From the NCBI GenBank assembly GCA_002928965.1, contig PERU01000016.1, forward strand, positions 1-64,000: DNA of 64,000 nucleotides, read 5' to 3'. Below the pieces are notes generated by a model, which saw nothing but the letters and a program-made list of their open reading frames with translations, had not been told where the DNA came from and did no database searches. Below, piece by piece: positions 46,529-55,367 of this stretch. Numbering within the stretch: position 1 is the stretch's first letter; the number at the start of each line of letters is the position of its first letter. Source of the DNA: Methylomonas sp. Lineage in GTDB: Bacteria; Pseudomonadota; Gammaproteobacteria; Methylococcales; Methylomonadaceae. A program made the translations under genes and the position numbers.

Positions 46529-47206
46529 GTGAATATCCCGGTACTTGCCATTATTGCAACCCTGTTGATATTGCTGACATTGTTGTGGCGGCGCTGGCGG
46601 CGTAGCGTGCGTGCCGACTATATTCGTACCTATGCCTATCCGCCGGCGCTTTATGAAAAGCTCCGTAAGCGGCGACCGGAATTGGCGATGAAGGATTGCC
46701 AATTGGTGGGGCGAGCTTTGCGGCAGTTTTTCCTGGCTTACTTGCAGGGTGGTTGCCGTTATGTATCGATGCCATCGCAAGTCACAGACGACCTCTGGCA
46801 TGAGCTTATTCTATACACTCGCCATTACGATAACTTCTGTAAAAAAGCCTTTGGCGGCTTTCTGCATCATACTCCGGCGGTGGTATTAAGCCGAGATAAA
46901 CAAAACAACAGTGGTCTGCGCCGCATCTGGTGGCTGACCTGCCGTGAAGAAAGCATTGATCCCCGGCAACCCAGTCGTCTGCCGCTGCTGTTTGCTATCG
47001 ACAAAAAACTCAACATTACCGACGGCTTTGTCTACCTGCCGGATTGCCGGGGCATACGACGCAGCGACGACAGCGGTTCAAGTACCCCATTCTGCGGCGG
47101 CGATTTTTCCAGTTCTGATTTCGACGGCTCAACCGATGGATTCGGCGACTGGTCCGATAGCGGCGACAGTAGTGACGGCTGCGGTGGCGGCTGTGGAGGG
47201 GATTGA
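46529..47206 (+). CDS. Membrane protein with glycine-rich-domain (GRDP-like) motif
   Basis: A 225-residue protein with one N-terminal helix (about 4-20) and a highly basic flank (RRWRRSVR). The middle contains the pattern of glycine-rich domain-containing proteins: MPSQVTDDLWHELILYTRHYDNFC near 90-113, then GGFLHHTP. The last 55 residues are rich in Gly, Ser, Asp and Cys, ending in GDSSDGCGGGCGGD, a flexible acidic tail that may bind metal. The start is GTG at 46529. The protein is on the same strand as malQ, 69 bases away. Role is unknown. Confidence 0.75.
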   Translation: MNIPVLAIIATLLILLTLLWRRWRRSVRADYIRTYAYPPALYEKLRKRRPELAMKDCQLVGRALRQFFLAYLQGGCRYVSMPSQVTDDLWHELILYTRHYDNFCKKAFGGFLHHTPAVVLSRDKQNNSGLRRIWWLTCREESIDPRQPSRLPLLFAIDKKLNITDGFVYLPDCRGIRRSDDSGSSTPFCGGDFSSSDFDGSTDGFGDWSDSGDSSDGCGGGCGGD

Positions 47207-47448
47207 TTTGGTGGTGGGCTTTTGGACGTTAACCCATTTGCAGGCTGCAAACAGGCAAATAAGCAGTCATGGGGAATCCTGCTTGCATCAAGAAACTGGC
47301 TTTTTCGGCTGTCGGCATGTTAAAGGTTCGACACCCGCCCGTCATGCAGCGAGTATATGAGGCCTACGGAATCAGAGTGTTGCTATAACATCTTTAAAAT
47401 TAGAACATCAGTTGAGTATTCCAAATCTCCTGCGTTCAGTTGAAGGGT

Positions 47449-47482
47449 GGCCTGGGGGTGATCAAAGCTTATCACCCCGGCC
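47449..47482. repeat. Inverted repeat with GGCC ends
   Basis: GGCCTGGGGGTGAT and ATCACCCCGGCC flank a loop of 8 bases (CAAAGCTT). GGGGTGAT/ATCACCCC pair perfectly and the GGCC ends extend the stem. No T run follows, so it is not an ordinary terminator and may be a REP-like element. Confidence 0.5.
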
Positions 47483-47607
47483 AATGAACTTGGGGAGAAC
47501 CGCACTGTATTCATGATCGCTAGAGTGAATGGCAACGTGCGAATGATCTCTGTAAGGCTGAATTTCGACAATCTCTTTCGAAATGGCGAGGAACGACCAT
47601 GGCATAA

Positions 47608-47641
47608 AAAAGCCGGCGTTTCAAAGCAAACGCCGGCTTTT
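47608..47641. terminator. Bidirectional rho-independent terminator
   Basis: AAAAGCCGGCGTTT pairs perfectly with AAACGCCGGCTTTT around a 6-base loop. The A and T tracts allow function in both directions, ending the leftward CysJ-like unit and any rightward transcript. Confidence 0.92.
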
Positions 47642-47783
47642 GGGTTGATTGGTCAGTGCCTGTCATGGTTAAGAAAGCGCTGATTCAATCCATAGTCAAG
47701 CTATGGTGAATGGTAAATTACTGATTCCGTTGGTGTGGTGAGCTTGTTGACGGATGTACGGAATCGATTAAATCAGCCTTACC

Positions 47784-49523
47784 TTAATAAACATCCCGTA
47801 CATAACGTTTGTCTTTTTTCAGCTGATTGACATATTCAGCAGCTGCTGTTGCCGATTTGTTGCCATGAATACGGATGACATCCAACAAGGCTTGATCCAC
47901 GTCCTTGGCCATCCGATAAGCATCGCCGCAGACAAAGAAGTAGCCGCCTTGCTCCAGCCAGGCAAACAATTCCGCACCGTTTTCCAGCATGCGGTCTTGT
48001 ACATAGACTTTTTCAGCTTGATCGCGGGAAAAGGCTAAATCCAGTTTGGTCAGCAGGCCACTGGCTTGCATAGCTTCAATTTCTTCACGATAGATAAAAT
48101 CGGTGGCGGCATTGCGGTCGCCAAAAAACAGCCAGTTTTTACCGGTCGCTTTGCGGAATTCGCGTTCCTGCAGGAAGGCCCGGAAAGGCGCGATACCCGT
48201 GCCGGGGCCAACCATGATCATGGGTAAGGTGTCGTCGTTAGGGACACGGAAGTTATTGTTGGGGGTGAAGAAAATCCTAACCTCGGTGTCTTCGTTGACC
48301 AAATCCGCCAGATAGGTAGAGCAGACGCCTTTATGCTGACGGCCATGGGCGTCATAACGGACACTGGCGACCGTCAAATGCACGCTGTCCGGGTATTTTT
48401 TACCACTGGATGAGATGGAGTAAGCACGATGTTGCAGCGGCTTCAGCAGGCTCAAGAATTCGGCTGCCGATAACTCTGCCCCAGGGAATTGCAGCAACAA
48501 ATCCAGGGTGTCCCGGCCCCACAAATAATCATTCAATTTGTCTTTTTCGCCAGCATTCAACAAGGCGTTCAGTTCTTGATCCCCAGAGCGTTTGGCAATT
48601 TCTTCCAAGAACTCTTTGCTGGGCAATTTAATTTCAAAGTGAGTGCGCAAGGCTTCGGATAAAGGCATCAGTTCGCCGTTGACAGGCACTTCTTCATTAC
48701 CGCTACAGCCCAAGGCATTCAAAATATCAGCAACCAATTGCGGACAGTTGCTGGGTATGACGCACATGGCGTCGCCCGCTTCATAGTTTAATCCGGAGCC
48801 GGCAATCGAAATTTCGTAATGACGGGTTTCTTTGGATGAATCCAGTGCAGTTACAATCCGATTCACCTGCAGTTTGGCTGGAAATGGGTTTTTGCGGTTG
48901 TAAGCGGATTTTGCCGGTTGCGCAGCGGTGTCAATTACTGCGATGGTTTCAGCGCCTTCGGCCATTAGCGGCACAACTTCGCTGATCCATTGTTCGGCAG
49001 GCGCTTCAAAATCTACATCGCAATCAACCCTGTCAAACACGCGGTTTGCACCCAGTTCCTGCAGGCGATTATCCCAGTCGATGCCGGCCTGACAGAACAA
49101 GTCATAACTGGTGTCGCCCAGTGCCAATACCGAGTAATTCAGGTTTTCCAACCTGGGGGCAGCGTCGCTGTTGGCCGCCTCCCAAAGCATTTCGGCATTG
49201 TCAGGCATCGCGCCTTCGCCGTATGTGCTGGTGATAATGAGTAAATAGTCCATTTTGGTTAACTGACCAACCTCGATTTCATCCATGCTTTTGACCACAG
49301 GCAGCAAGCCATGACTTTTAGCGCTGGCAGCAGCATCGTTGGCAAGCGATTCAGAATTACCGGTCTGGCTGCCATATAAAATATGCAAAATACGCGCATT
49401 GGCTTGGTTGACGCTTCCAGCGTTATGCAGCATATGACTGTGCATGCCGGCAAAGAAGCCGCTCAGCCAGGCGCGTTGTGTATCACTATAGGGTGCGTTT
49501 AGCGGGATAAAAGGTGCTTTCAT
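47784..49523 (-). CDS. cysJ: CysJ-like diflavin reductase (sulfite reductase flavoprotein subunit)
   Basis: Transfers electrons from NADPH through FAD and FMN to a haem partner, classically the sulfite reductase CysI. The 579-residue protein has an N-terminal segment like CysJ (PYSDTQRAWLSGFFAGM), a flavodoxin domain with GSQTGNSE near 52, an FAD domain with RAYSISSS near 368 and GVCSTYLAD, and an NADPH domain with VGPGTGIAPFRAFLQ near 440. It ends KRYVRDVY, as CysJ does. cysI is not adjacent; instead gltB lies 102 bases upstream on the same strand. So the partner may be elsewhere. Confidence 0.85.
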   Translation of the reverse strand: MKAPFIPLNAPYSDTQRAWLSGFFAGMHSHMLHNAGSVNQANARILHILYGSQTGNSESLANDAAASAKSHGLLPVVKSMDEIEVGQLTKMDYLLIITSTYGEGAMPDNAEMLWEAANSDAAPRLENLNYSVLALGDTSYDLFCQAGIDWDNRLQELGANRVFDRVDCDVDFEAPAEQWISEVVPLMAEGAETIAVIDTAAQPAKSAYNRKNPFPAKLQVNRIVTALDSSKETRHYEISIAGSGLNYEAGDAMCVIPSNCPQLVADILNALGCSGNEEVPVNGELMPLSEALRTHFEIKLPSKEFLEEIAKRSGDQELNALLNAGEKDKLNDYLWGRDTLDLLLQFPGAELSAAEFLSLLKPLQHRAYSISSSGKKYPDSVHLTVASVRYDAHGRQHKGVCSTYLADLVNEDTEVRIFFTPNNNFRVPNDDTLPMIMVGPGTGIAPFRAFLQEREFRKATGKNWLFFGDRNAATDFIYREEIEAMQASGLLTKLDLAFSRDQAEKVYVQDRMLENGAELFAWLEQGGYFFVCGDAYRMAKDVDQALLDVIRIHGNKSATAAAEYVNQLKKDKRYVRDVY

Positions 49524-49591
49524 TTATGTACCATCTTGGGATTGCCTAGAGCAATCCAGTCAAAATTTTTGATTACCGTACGAGCATTTCG

Positions 49592-49612
49592 GGGGTGAGT
49601 TTAACTCACCCC
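49592..49612. repeat. Short perfect hairpin between gltB and cysJ
   Basis: GGGGTGAGTT pairs perfectly with AACTCACCCC around one central T, starting about 14 bases beyond the gltB stop on the minus strand. No T run follows, so termination would be weak; it may stabilise the gltB mRNA end or moderate read-through into the reductase gene. Confidence 0.5.
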
Positions 49613-49625
49613 ACGATTTAAAGCC

Positions 49626-52600
49626 TTAGGCAGCTTGATTTTCTAGCATGTCTTTGAGGATTGCCAAACTTTCCAGGCTTGCCAGGTTTTTATCGATGGA
49701 GGGAACCCCTGCAAGCGCCTGACGGTTCAGGTTGTCTTGCTCGATAATCCAGGCGGTGGAGCCAATGGAATAAATGCTTTGTACATCGCGCAACATCAGC
49801 GTGGTTTTATAGTCATTCAGGCGTTTTTCTGCCATTAAGGTAGCAAGCTGAGCGTCATCATATTGGCTATAGGCCTCGCGAATATTCTTTACTAACGCAT
49901 CTTGCAGTTTGCGTGGACGATCCATGATTAATCGACGGGCGTACTTGTCAACTAGGCTTTCAGAGAGCGGTTGACCGGCTTTATTAAGCTGGTCCTTGGC
50001 AATCTGTTGGGCTTTATCGATTACAGCATAGCTGTTGATCAGCTTTAAGGTAAGTTCGCCGTCAATATTCCCATAACCTGGGATGGCACCATCAAACAAG
50101 GTGGTGTCGTTTGTATAAGCCTGCTTGATTTGATTGATTTGTTTTTGGGCGTAAGCGACAGACAATTCTTCAATCATGGCTTTGCGGTCCATGGTTTGGC
50201 TGAGGAACTCGGCTGTTTGGGTTCTGTTCAGCCACAACGGCAATGCAAATTTGAAGTGCTGGCGTTCGTGGGTCCAGTTACTCAGAATCGATTTGGCTTT
50301 TACAGAACCGGTGTGCTCAATGTGCTGTTCCAGCATGTACAAAATAAATTGTTCATGGCTGGCGGCAACAGCGTTTTCTTCGCTGAGGCCGTGCAAACTG
50401 ACCGATGTTTTGTCATACAAATCCAATAGACGGTTTTCAGGATCGTATTGATAGGCATTGCCGCCGGACATACCGGTGCAGAAGCCTTTGCCAAAGCCAC
50501 CCAGATTTAATACCGCGCCGTTGATCATGTATTCGCAGGCAAAATCACCTACGCCTTCCACTACGGCCATCGCGCCGGAGTTACGCACCGCAAAGCGGTC
50601 GCCGGCCTCGCCATTGATAAAGGTTTTGCCGCCGGTAGCGCCGAATAGTGCAAAGTTTCCGATCAAGACGTTCTCGCCGGGCAGATTGGAGCCGCCGCCG
50701 GGTGACTTGATAACGATAGTGCCACCGCAAGCGGTTTTACCAACACCGTCGTTACAGGTGCCAGTATGTTCCATGCGCATGCCGTCGTTATTAAAGGCAG
50801 CATAACTTTGGCCAGCAGAACCATGGGTTCGGACGATGATGGTGTCATCGGCCAGATAGCGACGACCATGTTGATTGGTATAAATGATGTTGCTGGCAGC
50901 GATTTGTTCGGCATTCAGTTCATATTGCAGCAAGCGTTCCAGATCAACTGCAGTTTGACCGCCAACAGTTTTGTTGCGGTTGTTCAGCTTGAATTCGTTG
51001 CCTTCGACAATGACTTGTTTTTGGCCGAGTTCGAACAACGCAGGTTTGACTTTGGCAAAGATTTTGTCGTCAATGGCAAAGTCTTTTTCCAGATAGATCG
51101 GTTTCTGGATTTTAATTTCCTGAACTTCTGCCAATAGCTTCTGCAGGTGAATCTGACCAACCATGTTGGAATGATTGATTAAATGCAGTAGTTCGGTTTT
51201 GCCACGCACTTCCTGCAGACTGCTGTAACCCAGATCAGCCAGGATCTCACGTACTTCATGGGCCAGATTCATGAAAAACTGCGCCAGAATGCGTGGGTCG
51301 CCCTTGAACTCTTCATGGGCGGTGGTCAAACCGGCAGGGCAGCGGATGTTGCAGTTTTTGGCCATCACACAACGCAGCATCATCAACGCGGTAGTGCCAA
51401 ACTCGAACGAGTCGCCGCCCAAAATAGCTGATTTCACTACATCGACCCCATTTTGGTGGGCGGCGCTGCAACGCAGGACGATTTTGTCGCGTAGGCCATT
51501 AACAGCCAAGGCTTGGTGTACTTCGGCGATGCCGATTTCCGGAGAACGTCCGGTATTTTTTAAACTGGTGACTGCAGCAGCCCCGGTACCGCCCGTATTG
51601 CCGGCCACATTGATGACATCAGCACCGGCTTTAGCCACGCCAACCGCGATAGTGCCGATACCTTCCGATGAGACCAGTTTAACTACCACTTTAACCCGCG
51701 CGGCTTTGGCATCATGAATCAACTGACCCAAATCTTCTATGGAGTAGGTATCGTGATGCGGTGGTGGGCTGACTAGCTCCACTTTTGGCGTACCGCCACG
51801 CAAGGCAGCGATTTCCACGGATACTTTGGGGGCCGGTAATTGGCCACCTTCGCCGGGCTTGGCGCCTTGACCTATTTTGATTTCGATTTCTTCAATCGTC
51901 GGGTCAGCCAGATAACCTGCCCAAACCCCAAAACGACCGGAGGCGAACTGTTTGATTTTGCTGGATCGTAAAGTGGCAAACCGGCTGGAATGTTCACCAC
52001 CCTCACCGGAGTTGCTTTTGGCGCCAGCAATGTTGGTGCCTTGCGCCACCGCCTCGTGCGCTTCCGCCAGCAATGCACCATGGCTCATCGCGCCTGAAGC
52101 AAAAGTTGGGGTGATCTGATGCGCGGGTTGGACCTGGTCCAGACTGATACTGCTGCGGGCAGTACGAATGTTGTTCAGGTAGTGAAAAATAACGCTGTCG
52201 CTGTCATTAACGCGTACATTGATAGCGTCATTTTCAATCGACAGGCCGAACTCTTTATTGTCAAAGCGGGCTTTTAGGTGTTCCGCCAATTGTTCCAGGC
52301 GGGCTTTGCTATTGTCATTGCCGAGTCGCAAGCTGAATACCACCGCATTGGATTTTTCTACTTGCAGGCCACGCACCAGAAAATTATTATTGCCCTGCAA
52401 ATTTTGACTGCCAAGCGTGCGATCAAAATCGGCTTTGCTACTGGCTGCAGAAATATCCACCGGAAAATCCATCACGTCACGCAGGGCCGCAGGCCGGGTG
52501 GCACGTTCCTCGGTTAAATTGTGCGTGAAGCTGCGATAGGCTGGGGTAATGCCAAATGCATCGATTTGTTCCGGTGTGCGTTTTTCGTAACCAAAATCCA

Positions 52601-55109
52601 GATAGGCGGTATCGCTGGCAGCAGGCGCTTGTTGCTTCGGTATGTACATGATCGCTTCATCGGTCATGTTGATGTATTCCCGAACTGCCGTATTGCCGAA
52701 TGTGTGTCCGGCGCCTTCGTTACGTTCCTTGAACAAACCCAGGAAAGGAATATCGTTTTCGGTTTTTACGGACAGCGCTTTGTGATGCCATTCGGTGGAG
52801 CTGGCAGCTATGTCGGCATAACGCACGCCACCGACAGAGGCATTGATGTTGGGGAAATAAATCTGCAACTTGGGTTCATCGGTATCCAGATAGTTGGATT
52901 CGAAAAACTCGCCACCGATATAGCTTTCCGCGGTGCACAGGCCAAATTTGCCCATGGTTTTCATCAGTGATTTTTCGACGCCTTTTTGGAAGTTATACAA
53001 AGCTTTTTGGCGTGCGGCTTGATCGGCATATTCGGTCATGACCCGATTATGTACGCTGAGCGGACAAATGGCTGAGGCACCGAAACCCAGGATGGTTGCG
53101 ACATCATGCGGACTTGAGGCTTGGCCTGTTTCCATGATCAGCGATGAATTGAAGCGTAAGCCATGCTTGACCATATGCTGGTTGGCTGCAGCAACCATCA
53201 TGATGGCCGGAATTGCGGCCTTGGCTTTGCTGATATTGGCATCACTTAAAATGATGATGCCGATGTTGTTACGGGCCGCATCTTCAACCTGCTGGCAAAC
53301 GTTTTGCATTGCCAATTCAAGAGATGTTTCGTTTTGAACAGCGTTTTCAAAATCCGGTGTGTATAGAGTATCCAGCGTGATGGTTTTTACATGCGATTGT
53401 CTGCGGATTTGTTCCAGCTGGGTGCGCTGCAAAATCGGTGAATCTATCATCAGCTGCTTGCTGTGACTCGGGGCAAAAGTGGGTTTGGCGCCCAGTGCTA
53501 CCCGCAAGGTCATGCCATCGCTTTCACGCAGTGAATCCAGTGGTGGATTGGTGACTTGCGCAAAACGTTGGCTAAAATAACGCGACATGCCACCTTCAGC
53601 GGCGCTCAGCGCATTCGGCGTTAGGCCGTAGCCCATGGCGGATACTTTTTCCAGGCCGGTTTGCAGGATGGGATCCAGCAGGAATTTAAAGCTTTCCTGA
53701 TTTAGGGAATAGGCGGTGTGACGTTGGTCGATATTCAGTTCGTGATCGTTACCCAGTTCAGAAAAATCAACTTTTTGTAGCGCGCTGATATGGATACAGC
53801 GTTCAGCCAGCATGGTTTTGTAATCTTTTTCCTGAGCAAGTTTTTCCAATACCTGATGGCTATCGTAAGACTGCCCGGTGCTGTGATCGAAATACAGCAT
53901 GCCGCCGGCTTCGATACGGCCACGTTTCAAAACCTGCTCCGCAGGAAAATCGATTTGACCGGCTTCTGACATGACTGCCAGATATTCTGCGGTTTCAACC
54001 GAGCGCAACGGGCGCAGTCCCAAACGGTCCAGGCGGGCGCCTACCCGGATGCCATCGTTGAAAATCAGGGCGGCAGGGCCGTCATTTTTCTCTTCGTACA
54101 GGCTGAAATACTCCAGCATCGCCCGGACGTCAGCAGAGAGGGTTGGATCGTTTTCCCAGGCTGGCGGCATCATGGCCAGGATGGCAGTGACTATGTCCAG
54201 TTCGTCTTCGTTGATACGGCGGGTCAGGGTTTGGTCGAGACGGCCTGAGTCTGATTGTCCGCAGGGAAATACAATATGTTTGTTGTTTTGTCTGGCGATG
54301 GCGTTTTCGCTGAGACGATTCTTTTTATCCGTGTTCAACTCGCCGTTATGCGCCATATACCGAAAAGGCTGGGCCATCATGGTGGCCGGGGCTGTGTTGG
54401 TTGAAAAACGGGTATGGAAAAACAGGGTGTTGATTTCATGATCTTTATCATACAGATCAACGAAATATGGGATTACTTCAAATGAGTTTAATCGGCCTTT
54501 ATAGACTTGAGTGCGCGAACTCATCGACAGTGGGTAAAAGCCGCGCAACTCGGGACGACTGAAACCATCGACTTCAATCGTCAGCAAGGCTTTTTGAATG
54601 TGATGTTCAAAATCGTCATGACTGGCATTTTTTAGCGCAGCAGGACGACCAAAAATGAGTTGCTTGATTGGCAGCTGCGCTTTGACGGATGCTTCGTTCA
54701 ATACTGATTTATCTACAGTAACTTCGCGCCATTTGATAATCGGCAGGTTGAATTCTGCCAAGTGAGCTTCAACCAGCTGTGTCGCTGCCGAGTCATAATG
54801 GGCGTGATCTTCCGGAAAAAAGAAATTGGCCACGCCAAATTGGCCGGTTTCTAACGTTTCATCACCGGTGATTTTGCGGAAAAACTTCAATGACAGGTCG
54901 ATATTGACACCCGCGCCATCGCCAATCCCTTCGGCGCTCATGCCGCCGCGATGTGGGATGGTGCATAACGCTTCGTGCGACTTGACCAAAAGATCGTGGG
55001 TCTGTTTGCTGTCCTTGCGGGTTATAAAGCCTACACCGCAACTGTCCTGGGATAAATCGGCGTCGTAAAGCGTATGCACTGCATTTTTTTTCTGGGCGGT
55101 ATTAATCAT
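49626..55109 (-). CDS. gltB: Glutamate synthase large subunit, long variant
   Basis: Makes two glutamates from glutamine and 2-oxoglutarate. The N-terminal propeptide would be removed before catalytic C24 (DSCGVGF). The glutaminase domain has HTRFSTNTAPA and HNGELNT. The FMN synthase domain has FASGAMSHGAL, KSNSGEGGEHSSRF and AQGAKPGEGGQ-type motifs (GQGAKPGEGGQ), followed by a GXGXG domain. The iron-sulfur cysteines are C1247, C1253 and C1257, spaced x5 and x3; characterised GltB uses x5 and x4. Ordinary proteins are about 1500 residues; here 1827, with about 200 extra after the usual end near 1620. No gltD is nearby. The reaction is likely conserved but the electron donor is uncertain. Confidence 0.9.
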   Translation of the reverse strand: MINTAQKKNAVHTLYDADLSQDSCGVGFITRKDSKQTHDLLVKSHEALCTIPHRGGMSAEGIGDGAGVNIDLSLKFFRKITGDETLETGQFGVANFFFPEDHAHYDSAATQLVEAHLAEFNLPIIKWREVTVDKSVLNEASVKAQLPIKQLIFGRPAALKNASHDDFEHHIQKALLTIEVDGFSRPELRGFYPLSMSSRTQVYKGRLNSFEVIPYFVDLYDKDHEINTLFFHTRFSTNTAPATMMAQPFRYMAHNGELNTDKKNRLSENAIARQNNKHIVFPCGQSDSGRLDQTLTRRINEDELDIVTAILAMMPPAWENDPTLSADVRAMLEYFSLYEEKNDGPAALIFNDGIRVGARLDRLGLRPLRSVETAEYLAVMSEAGQIDFPAEQVLKRGRIEAGGMLYFDHSTGQSYDSHQVLEKLAQEKDYKTMLAERCIHISALQKVDFSELGNDHELNIDQRHTAYSLNQESFKFLLDPILQTGLEKVSAMGYGLTPNALSAAEGGMSRYFSQRFAQVTNPPLDSLRESDGMTLRVALGAKPTFAPSHSKQLMIDSPILQRTQLEQIRRQSHVKTITLDTLYTPDFENAVQNETSLELAMQNVCQQVEDAARNNIGIIILSDANISKAKAAIPAIMMVAAANQHMVKHGLRFNSSLIMETGQASSPHDVATILGFGASAICPLSVHNRVMTEYADQAARQKALYNFQKGVEKSLMKTMGKFGLCTAESYIGGEFFESNYLDTDEPKLQIYFPNINASVGGVRYADIAASSTEWHHKALSVKTENDIPFLGLFKERNEGAGHTFGNTAVREYINMTDEAIMYIPKQQAPAASDTAYLDFGYEKRTPEQIDAFGITPAYRSFTHNLTEERATRPAALRDVMDFPVDISAASSKADFDRTLGSQNLQGNNNFLVRGLQVEKSNAVVFSLRLGNDNSKARLEQLAEHLKARFDNKEFGLSIENDAINVRVNDSDSVIFHYLNNIRTARSSISLDQVQPAHQITPTFASGAMSHGALLAEAHEAVAQGTNIAGAKSNSGEGGEHSSRFATLRSSKIKQFASGRFGVWAGYLADPTIEEIEIKIGQGAKPGEGGQLPAPKVSVEIAALRGGTPKVELVSPPPHHDTYSIEDLGQLIHDAKAARVKVVVKLVSSEGIGTIAVGVAKAGADVINVAGNTGGTGAAAVTSLKNTGRSPEIGIAEVHQALAVNGLRDKIVLRCSAAHQNGVDVVKSAILGGDSFEFGTTALMMLRCVMAKNCNIRCPAGLTTAHEEFKGDPRILAQFFMNLAHEVREILADLGYSSLQEVRGKTELLHLINHSNMVGQIHLQKLLAEVQEIKIQKPIYLEKDFAIDDKIFAKVKPALFELGQKQVIVEGNEFKLNNRNKTVGGQTAVDLERLLQYELNAEQIAASNIIYTNQHGRRYLADDTIIVRTHGSAGQSYAAFNNDGMRMEHTGTCNDGVGKTACGGTIVIKSPGGGSNLPGENVLIGNFALFGATGGKTFINGEAGDRFAVRNSGAMAVVEGVGDFACEYMINGAVLNLGGFGKGFCTGMSGGNAYQYDPENRLLDLYDKTSVSLHGLSEENAVAASHEQFILYMLEQHIEHTGSVKAKSILSNWTHERQHFKFALPLWLNRTQTAEFLSQTMDRKAMIEELSVAYAQKQINQIKQAYTNDTTLFDGAIPGYGNIDGELTLKLINSYAVIDKAQQIAKDQLNKAGQPLSESLVDKYARRLIMDRPRKLQDALVKNIREAYSQYDDAQLATLMAEKRLNDYKTTLMLRDVQSIYSIGSTAWIIEQDNLNRQALAGVPSIDKNLASLESLAILKDMLENQAA

Positions 55110-55367
55110 TGCTATCCAGATCCTGTCTTGCTAAATCAAATGCGTTGCCGGGCATTTATGGCATTGTCGGCAACCCTGTTTATGGTTTTTCTGTCTGCCG
55201 CGTGGTAGAGTCTTTGAAAGCGGCAAAAAACGTATAGTTTTGTTTTAAATTTCAGTTAGTGAAACTTTCCAATCATATCATGAGGCGGCTTTCCTGTCAT
55301 TTCATCCCTGTGCGAAAAATGACGGAAATTAACCTCTGAACCTTGATTTTAATACTCTGTGATAAAT

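Larger units (their letters stand above)
47207..47783. other. Intergenic region with palindromes, no gene recognised
   Basis: About 577 bases between the glycine-rich protein and the CysJ-like gene, which converge here. The short leftward frame at 47383-47571 has no family likeness. A near-perfect inverted repeat lies at 47449-47482 and a strong terminator at 47608-47641. The rest looks like non-coding or decayed DNA. Confidence 0.55.

Noticed and set aside
47383-47571. Leftward 62-codon frame in the gap before the CysJ-like gene
   Set aside because: It crosses a palindrome, has no ribosome site and resembles no family.
50130-54441. Several antisense frames of 60-160 codons inside gltB
   Set aside because: They are shadows of a strongly conserved coding frame and show no domains.
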